Of a stretch of DNA of 64,000 nucleotides, positions 14,449-31,686 are shown one piece after another; the stretch's first letter is position 1, and each line of letters opens with the position of its first letter. This DNA is from Chrysomallon squamiferum (Eukaryota > Mollusca > Gastropoda > Neomphalida > Peltospiridae): the NCBI GenBank assembly GCA_012295275.1, contig CM022673.1, positions 27,039,761 through 27,103,760 on the forward strand, in the 5' to 3' direction. A program made the position numbers and the translations under genes. Under the pieces are notes generated by a model. It searched no databases and was not told the DNA's origin. It was given only the letters and a program-made list of their open reading frames with translations.

Positions 14449-16230
14449 GTTTTTTATTTTAAATAATGTGCAATATATTGAATATATTACTTGATAAATG
14501 AGATTTTAGCTTAATTGCAATTCACAGTCTATTAAGATATATACTGATAGATATTCATGTACACACACATAGAGATAAAAATTAATTTTAATATCATATT
14601 CATACACACATACACACACATACAGGTACACAATATAAAGTTTAGTTCCAAAAACAAAATATCCCGACAACGTGGTATAATATTTAATTAATGTATATTC
14701 GGTTAATATATATTTAAGACCTTTAATAGTTATATTTATATTTATATTTATATGTATATTCGCTCTAGAACAGACATCTTTGATAAATTCTAAACTGTAT
14801 CCTTCATTAACTATTTCATTATAATAAAACCCTATTAAATTTATAGCATGAAACAAACAATGTTAAGGTAAAGTTTTCTGCTGTAATTAATAACGGTAAC
14901 TGACACGTGCACATTATTGTGGACTTAAAGCTCATTATCTGTATTTTAACAAAACTCTATTTACTTAACTGTAGATGTTATCATATTTGTTATAGAGAAC
15001 TTGCTAATTTTGTAATTCATCACAAACAAGAGGGCCAAAATTTAGCCGGTGAATTTTCAACATTTTGGGAAGAGATAGTGATTGTTGTTTTTTTGTGGTT
15101 ATTTGAGATATTTTACTGCAGGCGTGTTGCTTTTTTTTTTTTTTTTATAAAGTTGCAGTATCGTCATCATGTCACCCCCTCTCTCCAATCCTTCGTAAAT
15201 CGGTTATCCGCCCCTTCATTACGCTAGATGGCACTGACTATAAATAACTTTCGCTCGAAGTCTTGTAAGACCTTTAAACATATACTGGTAACGCATAATT
15301 AATAGCTTAAAGAATTCTTTTTAATTACAAACATCTCTTTATTTATAGAATTGTAAAAATAGATGGTTGGTTACCAATACAAACACCTGTAGTCTTAATT
15401 TATTAAAATAAGAAACAATGTTGTGTATAAGAGGAAAATACAAATGGTGTTTCGAATTTTCTAAATGAGGTGCTAGCAGCGAAAATGGGTGAATGCAAGT
15501 GGAGGTTCCAAAACAGATAAATGCTAGAGCTGAAGTGGATCTGAAAAAAAGCGGTGTTCAAGAATCTCTTAATCCCGTGAAATTTGGCCCTAGATGTTTG
15601 AATTTAGAGTGCTGCTGACTTTATCATGTTTATTATTACAATTAAAGGAATCTCATATCAGCAAAGAGAAAGAGTGTCTAAATTTATTTTTTAATCGACT
15701 CTTCTTTCCTTTTCTTCTTTTTCAAATTGGAGAAAAACATAAGTATATGTGACGTATATTTTATACTTTTTGTTTCTATTTTATTACCGTTTCATTTTTA
15801 CTTTTTTAACTCAAATTTTTCAAGGTTTCCGCTATAACTATATTTTATACATACTAATACTTTAATTATAAATGTATCAGAACTAATTTTTTTTTATTAT
15901 TTTCATTTATACATAATTATATTTGCAACCTAAATGTACAAGTATGTCTTTTTTTTTTTTTTTTTTTTATCACATATACAAGTCCTAGAACTACCTTTTT
16001 ATTATTTTAATTTATACATAATCAATTATATTTATAAACTAACTGCATAGATTTATTATACATAGCAATAGAGTGTTTATAAGCTAAATTCACTATGACC
16101 CACTTTTTTTTTTTTTTTTCACTTTTTTTAATTAATTATTTACAAGGTTTTCTCCTTTATTTTATTTTATTTTATTTTTTTAATTCTGTACATAATTACA
16201 GAGTATTGATAACAGAAATTTACTAGGATT

Positions 16231-16290
16231 TCTTCTTCGTCTTCTTCTTTCTTCTTCTTCTTCTTCTTCTTCTTCTTCTTCTTCTTCTTT
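16231..16290. repeat. (CTT)n microsatellite
   Basis: Pyrimidine-only trinucleotide array next to a T-rich stretch. Confidence 0.92.
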
Positions 16291-16621
16291 TTATTTTTTT
16301 TTTTTATTTTTTATTGTAACCATTGGAAACTGATTAAATTTACATGTTCTTGTTAATCGTGTTAATGATGACAGATGTCAGTTTCAGAAACAGCTGACTA
16401 AAGTCGACATTCCTCTAAGGACGATTCCTTAGTAACGTACAATGACTCAAATCCAGCACTTTCCCTAGCTCGTATTACTCTACCTATATATCAAATTAAA
16501 CTACCAATTAATCAAAGTTTTGCCAAGTTAATCGAATAATTTCTGGAACGAGACCTGGCGCACCAAATGTCGTTAATAAGCATTACAGTACTGTGTGCTT
16601 AGAGTTAGAGGAATGGGGGGA

Positions 16622-16731
<110 letters not shown>

Positions 16732-19700
16732 AACAGAGATTCATAAATAGTGATGATCAGGAGGACAGTAAGACAGTATTTCATACAGACAGATACACAG
16801 ACACGCAGACAGAAACTAAAAGAGGTGAAAGAACAGAGGAGGGTTGAGCTACGGAAATAATGAAAATGAAAAACAGAACAGCGATCACTGAAAAATACAC
16901 AAATCAATTTAACTTGTCATATACATATAGATAAACGTGGTCGTGGGACTCTGGCCGATATGAAGATATATATAAATCATTTTGTGCACAGCAGATTTTG
17001 TTTCATTTGTCTGGCTGGATGCAGCAATGAATATCTTGCGCTTGCAGACTTTGTGGAACAACGACACACATATGGGAAAATAATAATGAATAATACGTTT
17101 TTCGGAATTGCTGCTTTGTAATAGAGTATATCCTATGGGGGAAATAGAGTATAAAGGTTGAAAACGATGAGAGTAAGTTGAATAATGGCAAACGTTTTTT
17201 TCGAATTTTTTGCCTTTTTTTCTTCATTTTTTTCATTTATTTTTAATTTATTTTTTATTAGTATATTTTATTTTATTTTTATTTTTTAGCAGCATTAAGA
17301 AATACCATCATAGGCCAAGATTTATGTTAATACAGAACTAAAAAAATTATCAGTTTATGAAAAAAATGATATTCTTTAGATAACATTGTTATTTATACTC
17401 CCCTATATAGGAACAACATAATAATACTTTATACATAATCATAAAATGCTAGCTTCTTTACAATCCGCAGGAGCAGGTTACTTTATTTTCCTACTTTATT
17501 GTTAGCAAAGATTGGGGAAATAAAACAAATATATTTAAGCTATTTGTTCGCATTAGCGCTGGTGCACTTTAAAAATCCTTCTGAGAAGCTTAACAAAAGC
17601 ATTTCTGAAGAGGCCTTTTTAATTCAGTGAACACACCGATGTTTACCCCCCAAAAAGATCCTTTACACCCTTCTATCGCAGCATTGAACTTTTTTCTCTT
17701 GGTGTTGTCTCTGGGAAGCAATCCGAGACTTTACAAGTGTAAAGACGTGAAGATCTGAACTCTCCGCCAACAGTACCAGTCCATCCATCCATCAGACGGT
17801 TTCCATTCGCTGCAGATTATCTGAATCGATCCGAGGCTCAATCGATGACGTCAGGGAACGGTTTACTAGACTGGTTATTTGCGTACAAAGCCGTGGGTCT
17901 TCTTCCGTCAATGAACAGCAAACAATGAACGAATCGGTGTTTTCTTTTTTCTTCTTCTGCTTCTTCCTTGTTCCCTCAAGTCTGAAATCGACTGAGTGAC
18001 GTACGTTGATGAAAATCGACTTCACAGCGGGACACAGCGTTCATTGTCAAAACTATAGCAAATCTAACAATCATTATGTATGTATATATATATTTCAGTT
18101 ATCAAAACTATTAGTCAAAATCGATATACGTTTAATTAATTTGCAAACATTTATATGACAAAATGTATGAGAATACAAATTCGTAACTCATTACGATACT
18201 TATATATTTATATAAATTTTGTTCTGTAATCAAAATCTGAGTATGGCAAAATCTCGGACCAAAAAATATTATTTTACGATATTCATTTCTTCCAAGTAAT
18301 GACTCGATAATGATCCAACACTTTTAGTGTTTCTCTCTACTGAACAACAAATATTATTTCCATAGAAATTATTAAATTTTCACGAATAAAATGAAATAGT
18401 TTTATCAATGAAATTTAGCTTAACAATGCGGAGTCATATTAGACAAGAAATCAGTTTTGTATCATCTAAAAGAACAGTAATAAGTTTAGTGTCATTCCTC
18501 GAATTCTTTCTGAATGATTTCACAGACTATTATAAAGTGTATAAGCAGTGATAATAATGTTTTTTGTATACTCCCGATTGAATTAGTGAAAAATGATTTA
18601 TTTTCAGCGTATTCCTAATATATATATATATATATATATCAGTTTGTATTTTCACGATTTCTATGCATTAACAGAGTGTAGACACAACTTTATAAAACAC
18701 TGACAGACAGACACTGAACAGACTTAGTTCAGTAGTTACTGAATTCGTGAATTATTTTATAGGAAAGAATTTGATGTATGTTTTGACATGCGTGGATGAA
18801 CGATATGTTTGAGTGTGTCGATTGACAGAAAAACGAAAAAATAAGGATAAATGGATAAATCAGTGGATGGATGGATGGATGGATGGATGGATGGAAGAAA
18901 CACTGGATGCAAAGATAAAATCATAAACCCGATATATATATATATTTTTTTTTTTATATTTTCTTAACATGTTGCTTATTTATTATTTTATTTAATGTTA
19001 ATTTTATATATATCAATTAAAAGGTGGCACTATTCAGTATAATATTTAAAATCCTAAAATTCTGACTCGATAACAACAACAGTCAGACAACATTTAAATG
19101 CTACATCGGAGATAACCCCGAAGTAACAGTGAAAATCTGAAGAAAATAAACTGTACTTACTTTACACTTGTCAATATACAAATTCATAAAAAAAAAATAA
19201 TAATAATAAATAAAATAAAATAAACTACAAAAATACGTTCAGAAAGGAAAAGTATCAGTGAAACAGCTACCCTTCATTTTCAAAAGTGTCCTTAATAATT
19301 ACTGCATTTAACTGAATATGTTTATAGGCGAAACAAAGCGCTCGACATGCATATTTTTCAATATGCGTCTTTTCGCTTTGTCGTCTTTAATCATATTGAA
19401 ACGTCAGTCTATTGTTGACGTCATTATAAATCAAAATTCGGCAGTGCTCGTAATCTCTCCGACGTTAGTCGAATGCAATATTTTAAATGCATTTTTGATT
19501 TATTAATTTATCAGAGAAAGCAAGAACAATGTTTTAAAATATATTTCATATGTATGTGTATATGTATGTATGTATGTATGTATGTAAGTATTTAAACTCC
19601 TTAAATACTTGACAGAGTAGAAACATTTAATTCTGTGGTTAGCTTGGTGATTTAATATCCAGCTATATTTTTATAATGCAAATCTTAAAAATAATAATTA

Positions 19701-20246
19701 TGTTATAAAGTGTTGTTAAATATTCAGCCATTTGTTGATGTTTTAAATTTATTTATTTATTAATTTATTTTTATTTTTATTTTATTTTATTTTTTTTTTT
19801 TTTTTTTGTGATGAAGCTTTATGTATCTGTTATACAAAATGTAAGGGAAATAAAGTAAATAACCGAGTGATAATTATTATCTAGGTAAATTTCCTTCTTA
19901 ACCAGTTGTCTCTAATCTTGTTCTATTTATACATCGCGGATCATTCTGTTTACAGCCAAAGGCTCTTCCCGTCAATGTGGCTAATGACATTATTGTTTCT
20001 TCTGCGACGTGATTGGAGATGACGCCACATCGACTGAGATGACGTCAAAACAGATTTACTGTCGTCATTATGATGCGAGTACTTCGATGGACGATTCAGG
20101 GGAGATAATCTAAGATGGGTCAGTTGTTGATAATGAAGAGATATATGATGTTAGTTGTTAAAACTGTTGTTGTTTTTTTTGTTTTTGTTTTTTTAACAAA
20201 CCAATATTTGTATGTGTATGACTTTGAACTAAATATATATCTTATT

Positions 20247-20285
20247 GTACACACACACACACACACACACGTACACACACACACA
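20247..20285. repeat. (CA)n microsatellite
   Basis: A CA run interrupted once by GT. Confidence 0.92.
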
Positions 20286-20359
20286 AACACTTATGGTTTT
20301 ATATAGTTTGTTTCTAAAGTGATGTATTAAATAATACAGCATGTTTTGTAATGCTAGAA

Positions 20360-20363
<4 letters not shown>

Positions 20364-20396
<33 letters not shown>

Positions 20397-20410
20397 CAAC
20401 AACAACAGCA
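20364..20410. repeat. (AAT)n-(AAC)n microsatellite
   Basis: A compound trinucleotide array, followed by ATT and GTT units in inverted orientation. Confidence 0.9.
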
Positions 20411-20739
20411 ACAATTATTATTATTGTTTTTGTTGTTGTTGTTTTTTACAGCATCCTATAAAATACGCCAGTTCTATATAATGTTAAAACGGAATGCTAT
20501 ATAAATATAGTCTGATTTGCCTGTTCGGATGTGTACCTAAAAATGGGTCAGTTTTAAGCAACCACATCTTGGCCTTTCCCTTTGAGAATGTCTGGCATGT
20601 CACTCAAAAAAGACAGACTATAGATGGTAATGCATTTAATGCTGCTGTACTGACTGAAAAACTAATTTTCCAGGAGATTCGAACCATTAGACAATGAATT
20701 TCCTTTTCTAACTGAACATTTTCCGTTTTCCGTTAAAGA

Positions 20740-20926
20740 TTTTTTTATTTTTTTTTTTTTATTATTATTTTTTATTTATTTTTTTATTTTTTTATTATGA
20801 TGATGATGATGATTATTATTATTATTATCATTACATGTTATTATTTTTTATTATTATTATTATTATTTATTTTTTTATTTTTGTTATTATGTTGTTATTT
20901 TTATTATTTTTTATTATTATATTATG

Positions 20927-20976
<50 letters not shown>

Positions 20977-20982
20977 TTTTAC
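20740..20982. repeat. Degenerate (ATT)/(GAT)/(ATTT)n block
   Basis: About 240 bp of low-complexity T-rich repeats. Confidence 0.85.
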
Positions 20983-22218
20983 TGCGCCTGTGTGTGTCTA
21001 TAATCACGGAAGTACAGTGCTTTTAAGAGCAAAATGTAATTTGAGATGAATATATAATTTGACAAAACTCAGTCGAGCAGGGGTGGGTTGGTCATGAAGC
21101 TAACGAAGCTTCGGGGAAAGCAATCCACGAATTCTTTAAAATATAATCCAAATCTGAGATACCACGTTTAGATTTTTTTAAAGATTATGGTGATCGAATG
21201 GGTTCGAGTTTCGTCAGCGACATCTATCGAGGTTTGTGAGGTCATGACTGAACTTTGTCCTGTGACAGTGCGTTCCCGATATGTGCAGTCTAATCAGACG
21301 TACACAAAACAGAGAATATTCAAATCCTAAATACATACATATTAGAAAACCATTGCGTGCAAACAACAACAACAACAACAATAATAATAAACTGTGTTCT
21401 GCTAGGGTTTGCTACAAAAAGTTAACACCGTTTGGGCGACGTTCCGAAATGATGGTCGCAGTCTTTACGTCTGCTTCCGACCACAAATACGCGCATCACT
21501 TCCTAAAATGTCCGACGCTGCAGACGTTCGTATTGCGTAATTCCGCAAGCAATCAATATTGCTGGAGACGCGATCATAGCTGATTGAATAATCCTCAAAC
21601 TTCCCTCGGTAACGCATCATACTGGGCTGACGTGAAATCCCGATGCATCGATCACAAGTGTTTAGCGAGTCAGAATTTATTGCATCCATTTAAACCTAAA
21701 AAATTTAGTTCGCCAATTCCTCACTGCTTTTGATTACTGAATTTATTACATGTGTAATTTTTTGTGGTGTTTTTATTTTTTTTATTATTTATTTATTTAT
21801 GTATTTTTTCCCCCTCTATAACAGAAATGAATATCAGTTGGGTTATCTCAGAAAATTATACGTCCGGCGTGCTTTGACTTACATTTATCAGGCCAGGATA
21901 TATAATATAATTATGTGTATAACCAATCAGATATAATAAAATAAATTTGTTCTTTTTTTTTTTTTTTTTTTAAATATTATTATTATTATTATTATTTTTT
22001 TTTTTTTTCATCTTTTTTGTTCTGTAATGTAAGAGAGAGTTTGTGTAAAAAAAGCTAAATAATATATGAGAGAGAGAGTGTCATAAATAGTGAAAAATGA
22101 GACAGATTGTAAAAGAGAAAGGATGTTTGATAATTTTATGCAAATTGTTTATTTCATAACTTAAATAGCAGATTATATTTTTGACAGGGTAAGATTTATT
22201 TTTCTCCATTTTTATTTT

Positions 22219-22222
<4 letters not shown>

Positions 22223-22293
<71 letters not shown>
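22223..22293. repeat. (TA)n-(GATA)n microsatellite
   Basis: About 28 bp of TA followed by ten to eleven GATA units. Confidence 0.95.
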
Positions 22294-22445
22294 GCATATG
22301 TATGTATTAATATTCCATTTAAAGAAAATTAAAAACAAGAAGCAAAACAGCCAGTAGAAGTAAAATAAATCATAAGAAAAAAGAGAAACATTAATGTTTT
22401 TTTTGTAGCCATAAAGTAGTTTCAAAAAATGAACAAAATTACTTT

Positions 22446-22541
22446 AAAAAAAAAAAAAAAAAAAAAAAAAATCCTCAATCTCTTTTGCAATTTTGGAGTT
22501 TTTTTTTTTTTTTTTACTTATTACAAAAAAAAAAAAAAAAA
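22446..22541. repeat. A26 / T17 / A16 homopolymer cluster
   Basis: Poly(A), poly(T) and poly(A) runs lie within 96 bp at the border between the repeat-rich and repeat-poor blocks. They could fold into an A:T hairpin. Confidence 0.9.
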
Positions 22542-22559
22542 TAATAAAAAAATTTAAGA

Positions 22560-25500
22560 AGTCTTTCTATATCTTTGGAAGATTGAATCTTGAATTTAAT
22601 CAGTTTGTTCATTTCTTTTTTCAGCTATTATTCGATTTGGAATAGATTGAGTGTTCCATTGAAGAACTGTTGAAGCAGTTACAGATGTTCCAGTTTTCTA
22701 TATTGAATTCCCAGCTGTATACTCCAAATTTCTATAGCAGATTTTTATTTTAAAATTACTAACAATTTTCTATTAAAAAATAATTATTGAAACATTTCGA
22801 ATTTTTGTCCCTTCATAACATTTATTTTTATCTTTATTACTTATTTACTTATTTTTTATTTTATTTTTTAATATTTTTTTTTCATGACTACATATCTACA
22901 TTTCTTTATCTTGTGTATACAGTTTCATATGGATGTATGTACTGTGTGTGTGTCTATGTGTGTTTATTATTATGCATACTCCTCAACACAAAAACAAACA
23001 CACGTTTAGATAATGTATATGTGAAATATGTTCCATAAAATGCATGAAATTATACCACCAATATATTTATTTTAACAACAATGATTAAGTGATTAAGCAT
23101 TAGAACTATAAACATATAAAAACCCATGAAATAAATAGTTTTTTCATGTTTAATACAAGTTTAATTAATTTCTAAATCAATATTATAAAATTTGTTTTAA
23201 AAATAAGGAAATAAAAAAAAGAGCTCTATCTCTCACCTGAAGTTTTGACAATGTAAAAAAAAAAAAAAAAAAACAACAACAAAAAACGGTCAATTTTCAT
23301 TTACCTGAAAGGCTTTCCATGTTTTTAACATTACCATAGTTCAATACTCATCATATCTGATCTCCATCTATTTTCAACAGATCTAACTTTTACTTTTATT
23401 ATTTCAATGTGTTGTTTTACGGTTAACATCAAACAGTTTGGCTTTGTATAAATACTGTTCAGTATCATTACTAATACTCCAGATTCATTAGTATATCAAT
23501 ACAATTATTTTTTTAAAATAATATTGATAATTCCGAAACTGTTTGAAGATCCCATTGTATGTGAATTGATCATTAAACAGAACAAGACAACTGAAGTTTC
23601 AGTTAACTGATAAAAATATTACATTCACTGAATCATTGCTTTCTGTTGCTTTTAAATGTTTTACAGTTTCAGGATTTTCCACAGAACTGTAATTATCAGA
23701 ACATTTTAAAAATAAATTTTAAAAATTGACTGGAAAAAATTAAATCTTTTCTTATGAGGCTGTGTAGATGGTAGCAATGTTTAAGAGCTACAAAGTAAAA
23801 AAAAAAAATTGTACTGGACACAATCTCATCTACAGACTGAAATGAGATTCCATTCAATACAGATGTGTATATGAAAGTCTCAAAAAAAGTATTCATATCA
23901 TGACTAGGGTCTTACCAATATTATTGCCATTACTAATTCACTACTTACCTGAACAGTGTTTAATTTTTATTTTAATTATTACTATCATATGAAAAGCAAT
24001 ACAAAAAAATTGTTTTGAAATACAATTAATTAACAAAATGAATTTTCATATAAAACGGCCATCAAAAACCGAGACAACTATAAACTAATGTTTACATTTT
24101 TGTATCTTCAGTAACAAAAATAAACATTTCCATATTTTATTATTTATCAATGATGAGATCAAAATAAATGAGTTTTAAAAATGTTTGATCTTCAATCATA
24201 TTGGCTAATCCTAGTATTTGTGACATTATTTTTTTTTTTTTTTTTTTTCACAGCAATTTGAATATTACTTAAAACAGATCATGAATAATTAATTAAACAT
24301 ACATTTTTTACTTTATTGATTTATCTACATAAAATGTCAGTAAAAAAGTAACAGACTACAAAGAAATACAAATTTGAACGAATGTTTAATGTCAGAACTA
24401 TATTGGATGTCAAACAAAGTTAAATATACCAAAATGTTGAATATTTTCTATATAAAAAATTCAAAATTAAAACTGGTCAAAAAAGAGTGTAAGGAGCTGT
24501 GGAAAAAGCATCACAGTTTATTTAAATTATAATTTATGGTAAAATCCTGTAAGTTTCAGGAATTTCAAAACAAGTTCAATAATGTGAACCATTACACTGA
24601 TGAGATAAGTTCTGAAAATGAAACAAACAAGGAAAGATCAAATTTGATTTGTTATTTCCTTTATTACACCAGATATATATATATATATAAATCATATTAT
24701 CAAATAGAGATTATAAAAAGAAAAAAATTAAAAAACATTGTTAAAAAGTGGTTTCTATTTTATTTATCATGATACTCTAATTTGCATTTTTTTTTGGTTA
24801 TTTATCCAGATATATATAGATATACACTAAGAATTTAAACAAATCACAATAAAAAATAACAGCTAATTATCAAAAACCGATTTAAATTCATTTAATTAAA
24901 TCACATATATATATATATTGTTTCATCACAGTAAATCTATAATTTTAATTTTTTTCTATTAATTTAAATCAAAATAATATAATAAGCACACAAAGAATGG
25001 ATCTTGAGCACACAGTAAAAAAATATTAGATAACTGTTTATGTATTATTTCATTTTAATTTAAAATACACCTCTAAATGAATTGCTGAAAATACATTTCA
25101 GTATTTCTTCCTGTTCAATTTAGTGTAAGTTTCAAAACAATGCATGTATTGTTGAAACTGTTTAAATCAGCATGACCTATAAAATGTATATTTCAAAATA
25201 TATTTTAAAAACCCAAGAACAAACAAAAAGATCCCAATCAAAAACATTTGTAAATATAGTTAGTATTTTTGGAAGTATAAAAATGAAAATAAAAAATCCA
25301 AATATAATCAGATGAATTTTGTTTAATAAAATTTACTAAAATCAAACATATTATGATTAGTTACTAGTCTTAGATTTATATATGTTAACTTTTGTTAAAA
25401 ATGAAAGGCACACAAAACATTAAAAAAAAAAATATCTTGCAAATAATAGTGTGTTCCCAGTTCAAAATATGCCATCATGTATTTTTTAAATGTCAGATGA

Positions 25501-27201
25501 TCAGTTGAAACATTTCACTTGAAACTCTCCACAATATTCTCAGACTTGCCAAAATAGTCCAGTTATCTGGCATATATATTTTAAACAGGAGATTTGAAGA
25601 AAAAAAAGAAATGGAAAAAAACAACAAATAAACAAATATCACGGTATAGAAGGGCCATAACTCTAACCAACTAGAATGTTCACTGGGCAGAAAAACATTA
25701 TTAATGAGCTTATTCTTTGAGGAGTTTTTAAATTCTGACATTTTAGAGATGTTATTTCAGTGCCGTCATTATTTTTAACCATTGCATCAGTCATATTTTC
25801 TTTTTCATCAAGTGTCAGACATATTAAACTGGCGATACAATCAATGTCTCTTTCAATAAAAAAAAAATAATAATAATAAGTAAAATAAAAAGGTTTTAAT
25901 ATGTTAGTGAGAGAGAATGCATACCAAAACTTAGTTCACAGTTAAATTATAGGGAGAATTTATTCTGTAGGGTTTCCCAAATAGCATTATTTATCTTTAT
26001 TGCACAATTTTGTTTTAAATATAAATAAACTGTTGTGAAAAACCAGCCATTATCACAGAAGTATATTGCTAGTTACTGATTATGAACTTTGACCTAAACA
26101 ACCAACACAATTTACTTGAAATCATCATTAACATTTTGACAAGCTAACAGATTTTCAAAAAATAGGTAAGAGAATATATATACAAACGTCAATGCACTAC
26201 TTAAGATTTATTAGTCTAGATAATCTAAATAGCTTTGATACAAAATTTATTTTCTAAACATTTATCAGTTCTTCAGCCAAAACTGTATCGATCCATGTAA
26301 GACAGAAAAAAACTAATTTCAAATAAACTATTTAAAATATATGAATTTAAAGTGCAGCAAAACAATATACAACTGCATAGGTGTGTTACAAAAAATTTGT
26401 ACTGATGTATTTCTTACCAGAAACTAAAACCAACATTAGATGTATACAGAATGTCAAAGAATATAATAAATATAATTTTGACTAACAAAGATTTAACAAA
26501 AAATAGAAAATAAAAAAGAAAGTAAAAAGGTAAAAGGGGGAAAGAAAGTAGCAACCCAGTCTTTAGGGTATATGTCTTCAATGAAATATTTCAAGTGTTT
26601 ACAAACATTTTTACAAATTATTTTTCTTACAACATATTTTGTTGGTAAAACATTAACAGGATTCAGTTATTTATAAATAAAACCACACTGACAAATATTT
26701 ATTCACTTAAATGTAGTGAAATGATGAGAAAAATTTAAACTAATAGACATTTTATTCGTTCTGTGGTTTGTTATTTTTCTTAAAATGTAGTGAACACATA
26801 ATCACATGTATATTAAACTATGTCTGGCTTCAAAACCTCAACCATATGAACTGTTAAGTCTAAGCATTAACTGTTTTGAACAGACCCTTACCAAATTACA
26901 TTATTTTTTAATAATTGTACCAACTGAATGTAACTGACAATTTGTAGTACTGAAAATTTATACAAGGAACTGATTATTCCGAACACCTCAAATTAATTTG
27001 ATAACAAAAATTAAATAAAATAAAAAAAATTTAAATTAAAAAAATATGTCCTTATTTAACAAACAACTGATTACTTCATTATTAATTCATACATTTCTGT
27101 TTTTGTACATACTCATTAATATATACATATACAGCTTTAATTGGAGATAATATATTCACTGTTCAAGTTAAAGCTTACATTGTTATCTTATATATTTTCT
27201 A

Positions 27202-27234
<33 letters not shown>

Positions 27235-28093
27235 AAAAATAATATAAAAATTTTTTTTTACAACCTTTCTAACAATAATTTATTAGTAGTAGTGGTTAAA
27301 AAAAATGTTATTAACAATAAGCACAGTGTTATTCATTATATAACAAAAATTTCTTATAATAAAATCAGTGGATGTGTTAAATGCAGTGATTTACAAGAAA
27401 AAAAATTCATTTTCAATTGTGTATTTAAAAATGTACCTTTCAAAATCACAAATATAACCAGCATTTTGACTTTCAAATAAAATGTATGTGAATATTTAAA
27501 TCATTTTATCAAAACAAATATATATTTATTTCATAATGAATTAAATTTAAGTCTTTTATAGCTTTGCTGCCTTTGTTTTTTATAAAAAAAGATTATAAAA
27601 TTAATTTGTTACCAAAGAATTACTAATACAGCTGTCTACTCTTTAAAAGTAACGTATATAAATTTCTCAAAAATGTATCAATAACAACAGATTTTGACAA
27701 GACACAAACAATGAATCTGAACTGAATAAATACCAAAATATATAAATCTTAATAAAACAATAAATGTATATTTTTTGTAATGTAAATCAAACTGAAAGAC
27801 AGATTTAAAATAAACAACCAAGTCAATTTTATAAAATAAGTGTTTTCAAATTAAAACATTCCTTCGTTAAAATTATACATAAATGCGACAAATTTGAAAA
27901 GGTTACTTGTAATAATCTTTCACTCTCTTAATTTCAACTCGATTCCAAAAATACATACACCGAAAAAAAGGTTATTAAAAAAATATCTATTTCATATGAA
28001 GATTTTACATTATTCTTTTTGTTTATAAGCAAATTTTGTGGCTCAGATGAAAGTTTCTACACTTATGGTGTTTCTGGGTTGTTGTTTTTTTTC
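22560..28093 (-). other. Repeat-poor AT-rich block, possible long 3' UTR of the dispanin gene
   Basis: Downstream of the stop codon about 5.5 kb lack long microsatellites, except (CT)13 at 27201-27226, and are poor in CG dinucleotides, unlike the spacer left of 22.5 kb. Several AATAAA hexamers lie on the minus strand, for example in the TTTATT near 27524. Short open frames here show no domain. A long 3' UTR is possible, as in many neural genes, but the end of the transcript is not visible. Confidence 0.35.
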
Positions 28094-31102
<3,009 letters not shown>

Positions 31103-31260
31103 ATCTTCCGCCTTCTCGATATTATTTCAACACAAATTGTTTACCTGAGCGTAGCACCCTCTATTTTAATGTTAAACTGATATTGTTAAAAAGATTCCGC
31201 TGAAACCAAAAAAGAGATTTAAAACAAACGTCCAAATACCAGTTATGGTACATTCAATAT
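31103..31260 (-). promoter_or_regulatory. Probable promoter/5' UTR of the dispanin gene
   Basis: The 160 bp before the start codon contain no TATA box. The 5' UTR is probably short. A CTCF-like site lies just upstream at 31264-31279. Transcription start and other elements cannot be fixed from sequence. Confidence 0.3.
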
Positions 31261-31263
31261 TTT

Positions 31264-31279
31264 GTGCCCTCTGGTGGAG
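31264..31279 (-). promoter_or_regulatory. CTCF-like motif between divergent genes
   Basis: On the minus strand the sequence reads CCACCAGAGGGCAC, differing from the core CTCF consensus CCACCAGGGGGCGC at two positions that are commonly A or G. It lies about 165 bp upstream of the dispanin start codon, at the head of the 4-kb spacer before the A1CF-like gene. CTCF is present across bilaterians. A single motif in 64 kb could be chance. Confidence 0.4.
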
Positions 31280-31320
31280 GAATTCATATTATATTAGCTT
31301 GTACATTGACAATATTTGCT

Positions 31321-31422
31321 GCCCTGTCAGAAAGCGTGCCCGTCGTAGACGTGCTTCACAACAGCTAGCTCTGATTAGCACGTTAATTTTTTTTCATTCA
31401 TTCATTCATTCATTCATTCAAT
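31321..31422 (+). repeat. Dispersed repeat, copy B
   Basis: This is the inverted partner of the copy near 11.2 kb (37 of 37 identical core bases). It continues ATTAGCACGTTAA, then a T run and a (CATT)n tail to about 31420. A different tetranucleotide tail in each copy is typical of retroposon 3' ends. Confidence 0.6.
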
Positions 31423-31630
31423 ATTTGCTTCAGATGGATAGTTGGACTACACAGGCGTATATTGCATCTGAGGCTGATTAATAATAAAACCAATTTTATG
31501 GAATGGAGAAGTTTGATGTTTAAAAATATTCCTGTGCAATGATAAGAAATAATAGATTTGAAAAAAGTAGATAAAATATTATTGAAAGCGAGTCAATGTT
31601 AATAAATTTACATACATACATACATATATG

Positions 31631-31641
<11 letters not shown>

Positions 31642-31674
<33 letters not shown>

Positions 31675-31683
31675 TAGATATAT
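31642..31683. repeat. (GATA)n microsatellite
   Basis: Seven to eight GATA units next to the possible transposon relic at 31687. Confidence 0.92.
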
Positions 31684-31686
31684 AGA

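Noticed and set aside
16415-16432. CTAAGG-ACGATT-CCTTAG dyad
   Set aside because: A perfect but short inverted repeat in spacer. No T-run or gene context makes it a terminator or operator.
21281-21689. Overlapping 100- and 74-codon frames on opposite strands
   Set aside because: The plus frame crosses an (AAC)n run coding only Asn, and neither shows a domain.
22251-22293. CRISPR-like regular array
   Set aside because: (GATA)n and other regular tracts are simple microsatellites without spacers, and the genome is eukaryotic.
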